From assembly GCF_002024165.1 (NCBI RefSeq), contig NZ_MWQN01000004.1, positions 558,001 through 622,000 of the forward strand: a stretch of DNA of 64,000 nt. Reading direction: 5' to 3'. Every line of letters starts with the position of its first letter. The first letter of the stretch is position 1. The DNA is from Embleya scabrispora. GTDB taxonomy: Bacteria; Actinomycetota; Actinomycetes; Streptomycetales; Streptomycetaceae. Under the pieces are notes generated by a model. It did no database searches. It saw nothing but the letters and a program-made list of their open reading frames with translations, and was not told where the DNA came from. Shown in pieces: positions 17,090-24,926 of this stretch. The position numbers were made by a program, and so were the translations under genes.

Positions 17090-17539
17090 ATGAGCGACCG
17101 CGAACAGCGGGCGAAGACCGTCGCGAACTTCTGGAAGGGCGTCGACAGCCACGACTGGGACCTCGTCGCGTCCACCCTCGCCGACGATTTCGTCCGCATC
17201 GGCATGCGCGACAACGAGGAGGACACCTGCCGCGGCAAGGACGCGTACATCGCGTTCGTGTCCGGCGTGATCGGCCGCACCCGGACCCACGAACTGCGGT
17301 CGCGCTTCACGTTCCTCAGCGACGACGGCCGCTACGCGTTCAACGAGGCCGTGGAGACCATCACGTACGCCCCGGGCGAGCAGCCGCTCGCGATGCGCTT
17401 CGCCAATTACCTGGAGTTGAACGACGACGGGCTGATCCGCAAGCTCGACATCTTCTGGAAGACGCCGTCCACGATGCCGCCGGACTGGATCACCGTCGAC
17501 TCGATCATCGGCGACGAACCGACCGCCGAGACGGCGTAG
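17090..17539 (+). CDS. SnoaL-like / NTF2-fold protein
   Basis: A 149-residue protein of the NTF2-like superfamily. Landmarks are VANFWKGVDSHDWDLVASTL at the N-terminus, IGRTRTHELRSRFTFLSDDG in the middle and IRKLDIFWKTP at the end, the usual alpha+beta cone pattern. Members act as small isomerases, hydrolases or ligand-binding proteins; no catalytic residues can be assigned with confidence. AAAGGA precedes the ATG. It is divergent from a MarR regulator with an operator between them, so it may be induced by the compound the regulator senses. No function beyond the fold is claimed. Confidence 0.8.
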   Translation: MSDREQRAKTVANFWKGVDSHDWDLVASTLADDFVRIGMRDNEEDTCRGKDAYIAFVSGVIGRTRTHELRSRFTFLSDDGRYAFNEAVETITYAPGEQPLAMRFANYLELNDDGLIRKLDIFWKTPSTMPPDWITVDSIIGDEPTAETA

Positions 17540-17584
17540 CGCCCGGCGCACACGTCGGCGCCGAGGGGTGCGCTCCGGGTGCGG

Positions 17585-18478
17585 TCAGGGAGTGAGCGGG
17601 AGTTGGTTGCCGGTGGCGCCCGTCTCCAGGGTCGGGTAGTCGGGGTGGTCCAGGCGGTGATGGACGTAGATCTGGTCCGCCCACGGCGGGTCGAATGGGG
17701 TGAACGCGCGCAACCCCAGGACACGGCCGATCGGTCGGGCCGGGTGGGCGGCGTTGAAGTCGGCGATCGCGGCCGCCTCGCCGATCTGCTCGACGGTGCC
17801 CGGGAGATCGTCGAGGTAGCAGGTGACCCTGGGCAGCAGGTGGCCGTGGTCGGGCCTGCGGAAGAGTTCGAGTGCGGTGGTCGTCGAGGTGTAGTGGTCC
17901 AGGTCCAACGCGACGAACCCCACCGGGTGATCCCGGAGTTCGCGGGTGTGGGTGTCCAGGTAGTCGGGGAGCGTCCGGTCGAGGTCGCCGAGCACGAGGT
18001 CGGTCTCGCCCAGGCGGGCGCGCAGTCGGGCGTGGTCCATGGCGTAGAAGCCGGGGCCGAACAGGTAGGGCAGGTCGCGGGGATCCTTGGCCGGCGGCAT
18101 GCCCACCCCGCCGTCGAAGCCGACCACGCGCACCGCGACGCCGGTGGCGGCGGCGTAGTGACGGGCATGTTCGGCCAGAAGCAGCAGGCCGTTGCCGCCG
18201 GCCACCCCGAACTCCATCACCGTCACGCCCCGGTGCCCCAGGCGCGCGGCCGATTCGGTGGCCCGGCGCACGCCGTACGCGTAGTGGGCCCGCTCCACCA
18301 GTCCGAACCGGTACGCGGTTGCCGTGCCAATACCGGGTAGTCGACGTAACAGCCGGTTCCGGGCGGCGTCGCGGGTACCGGACTTCGACCAGTCCCACAC
18401 CGTGTCGGCCCAACCGCCGGTGGGTCGACGGCCGAACGGATGACCCTTTTGGGCGCTCGTACCCGAACCCCTGCGCAT
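17585..18478 (-). CDS. Class I SAM-dependent methyltransferase-like protein (TTA codon)
   Basis: A 297-residue protein with a glycine-rich SAM motif VMEFGVAGGNGLLLL at about residue 86-100 and an acidic loop VVGFDGGVGMPPAKDPRDLP, resembling TylF/macrocin O-methyltransferase-like folds. The C-terminal half is not assigned. ATG 18478 has GGAAGGG upstream; longer in-frame starts exist but look non-coding. Leu44 is encoded by TTA (18347-18349), the rare leucine codon read by the bldA tRNA in streptomycetes, so its translation may be limited to late growth. The next gene on the same strand, an ArsR-like regulator, also has a TTA. Substrate unknown. Confidence 0.68.
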   Translation of the reverse strand: MRRGSGTSAQKGHPFGRRPTGGWADTVWDWSKSGTRDAARNRLLRRLPGIGTATAYRFGLVERAHYAYGVRRATESAARLGHRGVTVMEFGVAGGNGLLLLAEHARHYAAATGVAVRVVGFDGGVGMPPAKDPRDLPYLFGPGFYAMDHARLRARLGETDLVLGDLDRTLPDYLDTHTRELRDHPVGFVALDLDHYTSTTTALELFRRPDHGHLLPRVTCYLDDLPGTVEQIGEAAAIADFNAAHPARPIGRVLGLRAFTPFDPPWADQIYVHHRLDHPDYPTLETGATGNQLPLTP

Positions 18479-18629
18479 CACGGGCGATTCCCTTCCGACA
18501 CGACGACGACAACCGGTCACCGGCAGCCTTCCCACCCGCGCCCGCCGCGCAATCCGGCCCGGTGGCACGCCTCGACGTCGTCGTTGCGGTGTCGGACGCG
18601 TTCGCGAACACGCGCTCACACGACGATCA

Positions 18630-19646
18630 TCACGTCCGCGCGGGATGGGGTGTGCGCGGCGGGCTTTCGCCGAGGAGTTCCAGGCCCAGTGAGGTCAGCG
18701 CGTGCAGGACCGCGCCGCCCCGGCGGGTCGTGGTGATCAGTCGGGCGTTCCGCAGCACGGTCGCGTGTTGGCTCGCGGACGCCGCCGAGACGTTCAGCCG
18801 ACGAGCCAACTCCGTGGTCGTACAACCGTCGTTGATCACGGTCAGCGCGGCGGCCCGGGTCTGCCCCAGGAGGGCGCCGAGCGCGCGGTCGTCGCCCGTA
18901 CCGGGCTGCCACAGCGCCGCGCCGTCCCGGAGGTCGCGCACCGTGGGCACGGCCAGCACGTACGGCGCGGTTTCGTCCTGGACGTCCCAGAGCACCACCG
19001 ATTCCCGCCAGACGAAGAGCGTCGGTGCGATCACCAGGCCCCGGCCGCCGAGCACGATGTCGTGGTCCTTGCGCCGCCGGATCTCCAGGACCGGCGGATT
19101 CCAGCGGATGAACGGCACGTACAACCCGGCCAGCAGCCCCTCGACACCGCTGTCGAGCAACGTGCGGGTCAGGCGGCTGCGCGCCGCCTCCAGATGCGAG
19201 CGCACCCGCTCGCGGAAGGGTGCGACCGTCACGTCGTGGGTGGCGCGCAGTGCCTCGGCGAACTCGCGGCGCGGTTCGAGGCCACCGTCCAGAAAGTCGC
19301 GCACCCAGGTCGAGTAGGCGGGGTCGAAGGTCAGGTGCGCCAGCTCCGCGCGTAATCGCGCGCCGGGCACCGCGAGCAGGTTCTCGATGCCCTCGTCGAG
19401 GGAGGGCGAGTCTCCGACCAGCGTGCGCAGATCCAGGCCCGGGCCGCGGACGGGCAGCAGCGCGGTGAGCGGACCGGGCGCCGCCTCGAGGCGTGCGGCC
19501 ACCTCGGCACGCCACGCCCGGAAGGGCAGCGGTCTGCGCGGGCCGTGCAACAGTTCCAGGCTGTGATAGGTCTCGGCCGCCGCACCGACCGTCGTGGCCA
19601 GTCGAGTCCGGGCCAGGTCCTCCGCGGTGAAGTGGATTCGCAGCAC
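18630..19646 (-). CDS. ArsR-like winged-helix regulator with large N-terminal domain (TTA codon)
   Basis: A 338-residue regulator type common in streptomycetes. It begins LRIHFTAEDLARTRLA, typical of the family, has a long alpha-helical N-terminal domain, and ends with an ArsR-type HTH (TTTELARRLNVSASASQHATVL region, about 285-320) and wing TTTRRGGAVLHALTSLG. The GTG at 19646 has CGGAG eight bases upstream. Leu98 is encoded by TTA (19353-19355). No metal-binding cysteines of classical ArsR are seen, so metal sensing is unlikely. The downstream methyltransferase at 17585 is 151 bp away and could be co-transcribed. Target genes unknown. Confidence 0.8.
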   Translation of the reverse strand: MLRIHFTAEDLARTRLATTVGAAAETYHSLELLHGPRRPLPFRAWRAEVAARLEAAPGPLTALLPVRGPGLDLRTLVGDSPSLDEGIENLLAVPGARLRAELAHLTFDPAYSTWVRDFLDGGLEPRREFAEALRATHDVTVAPFRERVRSHLEAARSRLTRTLLDSGVEGLLAGLYVPFIRWNPPVLEIRRRKDHDIVLGGRGLVIAPTLFVWRESVVLWDVQDETAPYVLAVPTVRDLRDGAALWQPGTGDDRALGALLGQTRAAALTVINDGCTTTELARRLNVSAASASQHATVLRNARLITTTRRGGAVLHALTSLGLELLGESPPRTPHPART

Positions 19647-20221
19647 TCGTGTACTCCGAGGGTCGGGGGCGATTCGTCCTGGGCGCGCTGTATGCCGCCT
19701 CCCGCTCGGTGCGTACCCCATCGGGAGGACCACGACAGTGTGCGTCCTCGGGGGCGCTCCGACCAGCGGGTTTCAGCCCAGCCTGAAAGGCGTTTTCAGA
19801 CGACGGCGGATCGACCAGGCTTCAGGGACGAGGCGAGCGGACAACGTCGTCCGTCCGCCGAGCGAATACGAGCCGGAGCGGAGGACTCCGGGTGCGAGGC
19901 CACATGGACGCAGGCGACGAGATCGGCCGACGATCCGACACGGGGCGGAAACACCGGCCGAACAAGCCCGCCGCCCAACGCCACGCGGCACCCACACCCG
20001 AGTCACAATCCCGTCCGACGGGGAGGAACGGGAACTCCACCGGACTCGAACCCGACCGGAGGCGGGCGGACGTCCGCCCGCCTCCGACCGCACACCTCCG
20101 GACCGCGACCCACACATGCCCGGGCCGCCGACCGAACGTTCGCCGACCTATGGTTGTCGCGCCCCGATGCGGCGTATCGTGGAATACGCCGTATCGGGGC
20201 AAGCGATGTATCGTCGGCGGC
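19647..20221. other. 575-bp divergent intergenic region
   Basis: This region separates the ArsR-like gene from the TetR gene. No convincing gene was found; open frames here are arginine/proline-rich and lack domains. Its right end holds the long palindrome at 20161-20200. Otherwise only short unremarkable repeats were seen. Confidence 0.5.
20161..20200. promoter_or_regulatory. 40-bp near-perfect palindrome, probable TetR operator
   Basis: Two 17-base arms starting GCCCCGAT and containing CGGCGTAT pair with a single mismatch across the 6-base centre CGTGGA. It ends 21 bp before the TetR ATG, where a repressor would block its own promoter. The arm length is greater than the 15-30 bp of most TetR operators and may hold two overlapping sites. 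Confidence 0.7.
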
Positions 20222-20902
20222 ATGTTGGTGTGGGAGCGGGAGGAGCCGCCGAGTCGGCCGGTGCCGGCGCCGTTGAGCCGGGAGCGGATTCTGGGTGCGG
20301 CGATCGGGCTGGCCGATGTGGACGGCCTGGAGGCGGTGTCGCTGCGTAAGGTGGCCGCCGCGCTCGGCGTTGGGCCGATGCGGCTGTATGGCTACATCGC
20401 CACCAAGGAAGAGTTGCTCGACCTGATGGTCGATGCGGTTCACGCGGAGATTCGGCCGGTCGGAGACGGCTGGCGCGAGGTGCTGCGCTCCCTTGCCGAA
20501 ACCACCCGCGAGGCCGCTCACCGGCACGAATGGTTCGCCGATCTGATCGGTGGACGACCCCGGCTCGGGCCGCACGCGCTGGCCAGGGGGGAGGCCGTGA
20601 TGGCCGCGATGGGCGACATCGGCCTGGACATCGTCGTACCGGCGGTCGACGCGGTCGACGCGTACGTGATCGGCGCGGTGCGCCGGGAGATCACCGAGTG
20701 GCGCGCCGAGCGGGCCACCGGGATGGACAAGCGGCAGTGGCAGGCCACCTTCGGGCCCTATCTGGAACGGGTCTTCGCCACCGGCCGATTCCCGGCGCTG
20801 GAATCGATGGTCCGTGACGGCCCGCACCCGGACCCCGACGAGGCCTTCCGGACGGGCCTCGACTTCGTCCTCGACGGCATCGAGGCCCGCATTTTGAGCT
20901 GA
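20222..20902 (+). CDS. TetR-family regulator (TetR_C type)
   Basis: A 226-residue TetR regulator. The HTH spans about residues 20-65 (SLRKVAAALGVGPMRLYGYIATKEELLDLM), and the C-terminal domain matches the tetracycline-repressor-like class that often controls efflux or oxidoreductase genes. ATG 20222 is the only good in-frame start. No obvious target lies beside it: the left neighbour reads away and the right neighbour is convergent. The 40-bp palindrome just upstream suggests autoregulation. The ligand is unknown. Confidence 0.9.
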   Translation: MLVWEREEPPSRPVPAPLSRERILGAAIGLADVDGLEAVSLRKVAAALGVGPMRLYGYIATKEELLDLMVDAVHAEIRPVGDGWREVLRSLAETTREAAHRHEWFADLIGGRPRLGPHALARGEAVMAAMGDIGLDIVVPAVDAVDAYVIGAVRREITEWRAERATGMDKRQWQATFGPYLERVFATGRFPALESMVRDGPHPDPDEAFRTGLDFVLDGIEARILS

Positions 20903-20987
20903 GGCACCGCCGGCGCCGGTTCCCGGAGGCGGATCCCGGCCGGCATCCCGGGCCGTCAAGCCGCTCGCGACGGCGGCCGGCGCCCAC

Positions 20988-21014
20988 GTGCCGGTGCCGA
21001 TACGGCACCGGCAC
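20988..21014. terminator. GC-rich hairpin between convergent genes
   Basis: A perfect 11-bp stem GTGCCGGTGCC / GGCACCGGCAC with loop GATAC lies between the TetR stop (20902) and the end of the ABC operon (21195). No T-run. Likely a bidirectional terminator. Confidence 0.5.
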
Positions 21015-21194
21015 CGGCACGCCGGCCCGAGCCGGCGGCAGCGCGTCCGGCGACCGGCCCGTGGGCCGGTTCGTCGTCCCGCGCCCCCGACCGTCAGGAC
21101 ACCTCCTGCCATCGAGACGCCGACTGCCGTCGGCCCCCCGACCACACTCGCACCGCCCGTGGCCGCTCGTCGCCGCAGCAGCCATCCGCGTGCC

Positions 21195-22016
21195 TCACTC
21201 GGCGAGTTCCGCGCGCAGCGCGCCGACCGAGGCCGGATCCCAGCCGGGGCGCGGCGCGGAGCCGACCAGCAGCCGGGTGTAGGCGTGTCGCGGATCGGTC
21301 AGGATGTCGCGGGTGCGGCCCTGTTCGACCGCCACGCCCCGATAGAGCACCAACAGGTCGTCGGTGACCTGTTGCACCACCGCGAGGTCGTGGCTGACGA
21401 ACACCAGCGCGACGTTCGTCTCCGTGCGCAGCTCGGTGAGCAGGTGCAGGATCTGCGCCTGGATCGACACATCCAGCGCGGAGACCGCCTCGTCGAGCAC
21501 CAGGACCCGCGGGCGGGCCGCCAACGCCCGGGCGATGGACAGCCGTTGCCGCTGTCCGCCGCTGAGCCGATGCGGACGCGCGTCCGCCTCGCGGGTGCCG
21601 AGTCCGACCTGGTCGAGCAGTTCGCGCACCCGCTTGTCGCGATCCGCCTCGCCGTGCAGCCGCAGTACGCCGGCCACGCACTGCGCGGCGGTGAGCCGGG
21701 GATCCAGCGAGACGTACGGGTCCTGGAAGACCATCTGGATCTCCCGGGCCCGACGCAGCCGTTCGGCCGCGCCTCGTACGCGTGGCGCGCGCGGACATCC
21801 GTCCACCGCGATGGTGCCCGCGTCCGGGCGGACCAGGCCCACCAGCATGCGCGCGATCGTGGTCTTGCCCGAGCCGGACTCGCCGACCAGGCCGAGCGAG
21901 CCGCCCGGCGGCACGGTGAAGGAGATGTCATCGGCCGCGACCGTCCTCCCGCCGCGTCGGCCCGGCAGGGCGAACTCGCGACACAGGCCGTGTACTTCCA
22001 GAGCCGGCGGAGTCAT
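21195..22016 (-). CDS. Peptide ABC transporter ATP-binding protein (OppF/DppF type)
   Basis: A 273-residue ABC ATPase: Walker A GESGSGKTT, signature LSGGQRQR, Walker B VLVLDEAVSALD and switch VSHDLAVV are all intact. It lacks the C-terminal cysteine motif seen in its partner, and its last residues are short. ATG 22016 overlaps the stop of the upstream ATPase gene by four bases; earlier in-frame starts lie inside that gene. It is the final gene of the C45-peptidase/SBP/permease operon and would power peptide uptake together with the second ATPase. Confidence 0.92.
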   Translation of the reverse strand: MTPPALEVHGLCREFALPGRRGGRTVAADDISFTVPPGGSLGLVGESGSGKTTIARMLVGLVRPDAGTIAVDGCPRAPRVRGAAERLRRAREIQMVFQDPYVSLDPRLTAAQCVAGVLRLHGEADRDKRVRELLDQVGLGTREADARPHRLSGGQRQRLSIARALAARPRVLVLDEAVSALDVSIQAQILHLLTELRTETNVALVFVSHDLAVVQQVTDDLLVLYRGVAVEQGRTRDILTDPRHAYTRLLVGSAPRPGWDPASVGALRAELAE

Positions 22017-23047
22017 GAGCGCACCATCTCCACGGGGTGGTCCAGGTCGGTTCGGCGGCACATCACGCTGCCGCCGCCGTCGAGTTCGCGGGCGACCGGC
22101 CGCCAGGTCTCGCACGCGGTCTGCGCCGCCGGGCAGCGCGCGACGAACGGGCAGCCGGGGAAGGCGTCGTCCAGTGACGGCGGTCGGCCCGGGATCGGCC
22201 GGATCGGGCGCGGGTCGCCCAACTCCGGTGTACAGGCCAGCAGTCCGGCCGTGTACGGGTGGCGAGGATCCTCGAACAGTTGCTCGGCCGTGCGCTCCTC
22301 CACGACCCGGCCGGCGTACATCACGTACACCCGGTCACAGTAGGCCGCGGCCAGGTGCAGGTCGTGCGTGATGAACAGCAGGCCCAGGCCGCGCCGGGCG
22401 CGGTGTTCGCGCAGGATGGCCAGGATCTCGGCCTGCGTGGTCACGTCCAGCGCGCTGGTCGCCTCGTCCGCGAGCAGCAGTTCGGGGTCGCCCGCGAGCG
22501 CCGCCGCGATCACCACCCGCTGGAGCATCCCGCCGGACAACTCGTGCGGGAACTGCCGCAACCGCTCGGCCGGTCGCACGATGCCCACCGCTTCGAGCAG
22601 GCGCAGCGCCTCGGCGTACGCCTGCGCCTTCGGCCGGCCCAGGGTGTGGATCAGCCGCTCGGTCAGGAAGTCGCCGATCCGGCGCACCGGATTGAGCGAG
22701 GAGCGGGGATCCTGGTGCACCATCGCCACCCGGCGGGCGCGCAGTTCGCGCAGGTCGCCGGGGCCCAGGGTGAGCACGTCACGCCCGGCCACGCCCACCC
22801 GGCCGCGGATGTGCGCGTCGCGCGGCAACATCCGCAACACGGCCTTGGCGGCGGTGGACTTGCCCGAGCCGGACTCGCCGACCAGGCCCACCACTTCACC
22901 GCGATCCACCCGAAGGCGCACGGCGTCGAGCACCGGGCGGCGCGCTCCGACGCCGGGCAGTTCGACGGTCAGGTCCTCGATGTCCAGCAGGCGATCGTGG
23001 TCGAGTCGGTTCTCGACGGCCGCGTTCGCCTTGTCGACCATCGTCAT
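22013..23047 (-). CDS. Peptide ABC transporter ATP-binding protein (OppD/DppD type)
   Basis: A 344-residue ABC ATPase with Walker A GESGSGKST, signature LSGGMLQR and Walker B LLLADEATSALD. The C-terminal oligopeptide-transporter domain has the CPFVARCPAAQTACE cysteine motif, which binds an iron-sulfur cluster in some homologues. ATG 23047 overlaps the permease stop by four bases; a second ATG is two codons on. It pairs with the ATPase encoded next. Confidence 0.92.
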   Translation of the reverse strand: MTMVDKANAAVENRLDHDRLLDIEDLTVELPGVGARRPVLDAVRLRVDRGEVVGLVGESGSGKSTAAKAVLRMLPRDAHIRGRVGVAGRDVLTLGPGDLRELRARRVAMVHQDPRSSLNPVRRIGDFLTERLIHTLGRPKAQAYAEALRLLEAVGIVRPAERLRQFPHELSGGMLQRVVIAAALAGDPELLLADEATSALDVTTQAEILAILREHRARRGLGLLFITHDLHLAAAYCDRVYVMYAGRVVEERTAEQLFEDPRHPYTAGLLACTPELGDPRPIRPIPGRPPSLDDAFPGCPFVARCPAAQTACETWRPVARELDGGGSVMCRRTDLDHPVEMVRS

Positions 23048-23919
23048 CGTTCCCTCACCCCCAGGCGGTCCGAGATCCGCACGCCGACGACGTTGAAGGC
23101 CACCACGACCAGGGCGATCGCGGTGCCGGGTACCAGGGCCGGCCACAGCGCGCCCTGGACCAGCGCGGCCTGCCCCTCCTTGACCATCAGCCCCCATTCC
23201 GAGCTGGGCGGCTGGGCGCCGAAGCCCAGGTAGCTGAGGGTGGCCATGCCCATCAGCACCTGGCCGAACATCAGCACCAGGTAGCCGATCAGCGACGGCG
23301 CCAGGTTGGGCACGAGCCGTCGGGCGCAGATCGCGAATCCGCCCATGCCCTGCACCCGATAGGCGTCGATGTAGGGCTTGGACCGCTCCGCGAGCGCGAT
23401 GCTGCGGGTGTACTTGGCCACCACCGGCGAGTAGGCCAGCGCGAGCGCGATCACCGCCGTGGTCAGCCCGTCGCCGAACACCGACACGATCAGGATCACG
23501 AACAACAACCCGGGGAACGCGAACATCACGTCGGTGACGCGCGAGACGAACGCGTCCACCCAGCCGCCGTGCCAGGCGGCCAGCGTGCCCAGCGCGATGC
23601 CGATCACCGACGCGAGCGCGAGCAGCGCCAGCGGCGCCACCAGGCTCGGGCCGGCCCCGTGCAGCACCCGGGAGAGCAGGTCGCGCCCGGACTGGTCGGT
23701 GCCCAGCACGTGCGCGCCGTCCGGCAGCGCGAGCGAGGCGTTCAGGTCGATCGTGTCCGGTTCGTACGGCGCCACCAGCGGCGCCAGGATCGCCGCGGCC
23801 GCGGTCAGCAGCAGGAATCCGGCCGCGATCCGGAACGGGATCGGCCAGGTCCGCTTGGGCTTGGCCGGTTCGGGGGATGCCGTGGCGACCGACGGCACGG
23901 CGGCTTGGAGGAGGGTCAT
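23044..23919 (-). CDS. Peptide ABC transporter permease (DppC type)
   Basis: A 291-residue inner-membrane permease with about six helices. The EAA-type loop appears as YIDAYRVQGMGGFAICARRLVPNL, split here by the conserved glycine. An N-terminal 30-residue cytoplasmic tail precedes the first helix (RIAAGFLLLTAAAAILAPLVA). The GTDQSGRDLLSRVLHGA periplasmic stretch is a DppC hallmark. ATG 23919 overlaps the DppB stop by four bases. A very long open frame continues upstream through other genes but is antifunctional there. Confidence 0.92.
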   Translation of the reverse strand: MTLLQAAVPSVATASPEPAKPKRTWPIPFRIAAGFLLLTAAAAILAPLVAPYEPDTIDLNASLALPDGAHVLGTDQSGRDLLSRVLHGAGPSLVAPLALLALASVIGIALGTLAAWHGGWVDAFVSRVTDVMFAFPGLLFVILIVSVFGDGLTTAVIALALAYSPVVAKYTRSIALAERSKPYIDAYRVQGMGGFAICARRLVPNLAPSLIGYLVLMFGQVLMGMATLSYLGFGAQPPSSEWGLMVKEGQAALVQGALWPALVPGTAIALVVVAFNVVGVRISDRLGVRER

Positions 23920-24866
23920 GCGGCGCTTCCTTCGAGGCGCACCCGCGGGTCGATCAGCGGGTGGACGAGGTCGACGAGCGTGGTGACGAGCATGTACGCG
24001 AGCACCATGAGCAGCAGCACGGCCTGGGTCACCGGGAAGTCGTGCGTGTTGATCGCCTGGACAAGGAGCGAGCCCATGCCGCTGATCCCGAACGCGGTCT
24101 CCACGACCACGGTGCCCGCGAACAGGCTCGCGGTGATCAGGCCGCACATGGTCACCACCGGCGCGAGCGCGTTGCGCAGCACGTGTCGGCGGATCACCTT
24201 GAACTCGGACAGTCCCGCCGCGCGGGCCACGGCGACGTGGTCCTGGGCGTACTGCTCCAGCATGCTCTGCCGGGTCACCCGGCTGACCACGGCCAGTTCG
24301 CCCAGGGCCAGGGAAAGGGCCGGCAGGGTCAGGTGGTAGAGCCGGTCGCCGAAGCCCTCGCCGGCGCCGGTGACCGGGAACCAGCCCAACTGCACGCCCA
24401 GGAAGGCGACCAGGGCCAGTGCCTTGACGAACTTGGGGATCGACGCCAGCAGGGTGGTCACCATGACGACGACCGCGTCGACCCGCCCGCCGCGCACCGC
24501 GGACACCACGCCGAGGGCGACTCCGGCCACGACGAACAGCACGGCGGAGTAGGAGACGAGGAACAGCGTGGTGGGCACGCGCGAGGACACCAGGTCCGCG
24601 ACCTGGTCGTGGTACTGCATCGAGCGGCCGAGGTCGCCGTGCAGGACGCCGCCGATCCAGTCCCCGTACTGCACCCACAGCGGGTCGTCGAGGTGGTAGG
24701 CGGCCCGGACGGCGGCCAGTTTCTCCGGCGTCGCGTCCTCCTGGCCGCCGACCAGGAACGCGGCCGGGTCGCCGGGGGCGGCATAGATGGCGCCGAAGAT
24801 CACGAAGGACGCGGCGAGCAGGGTGACGAGCAGCCCAAGGGTGATGCGCAGGGCGCGGGCGGGCAT
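23916..24866 (-). CDS. Peptide ABC transporter permease (DppB type)
   Basis: A 316-residue permease with six predicted helices and the DppB features AAPGDPAAFLVGG near residue 30, RSMQYHDQVADLV and the EAA loop YAQDHVAVARAAGLSEFKVI. A GTG three codons earlier is in frame, but GGAGGT lies seven bases before the ATG at 24866, which decides the start. It lies 60 bp after the binding-protein gene in the same operon. Confidence 0.92.
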   Translation of the reverse strand: MPARALRITLGLLVTLLAASFVIFGAIYAAPGDPAAFLVGGQEDATPEKLAAVRAAYHLDDPLWVQYGDWIGGVLHGDLGRSMQYHDQVADLVSSRVPTTLFLVSYSAVLFVVAGVALGVVSAVRGGRVDAVVVMVTTLLASIPKFVKALALVAFLGVQLGWFPVTGAGEGFGDRLYHLTLPALSLALGELAVVSRVTRQSMLEQYAQDHVAVARAAGLSEFKVIRRHVLRNALAPVVTMCGLITASLFAGTVVVETAFGISGMGSLLVQAINTHDFPVTQAVLLLMVLAYMLVTTLVDLVHPLIDPRVRLEGSAA

Positions 24867-24926
24867 GGGAGACACCTCCGAGGGCGGGGGAACGGGCCGG
24901 GTCGCCGGTGGGGCCGGCGCGGGACG

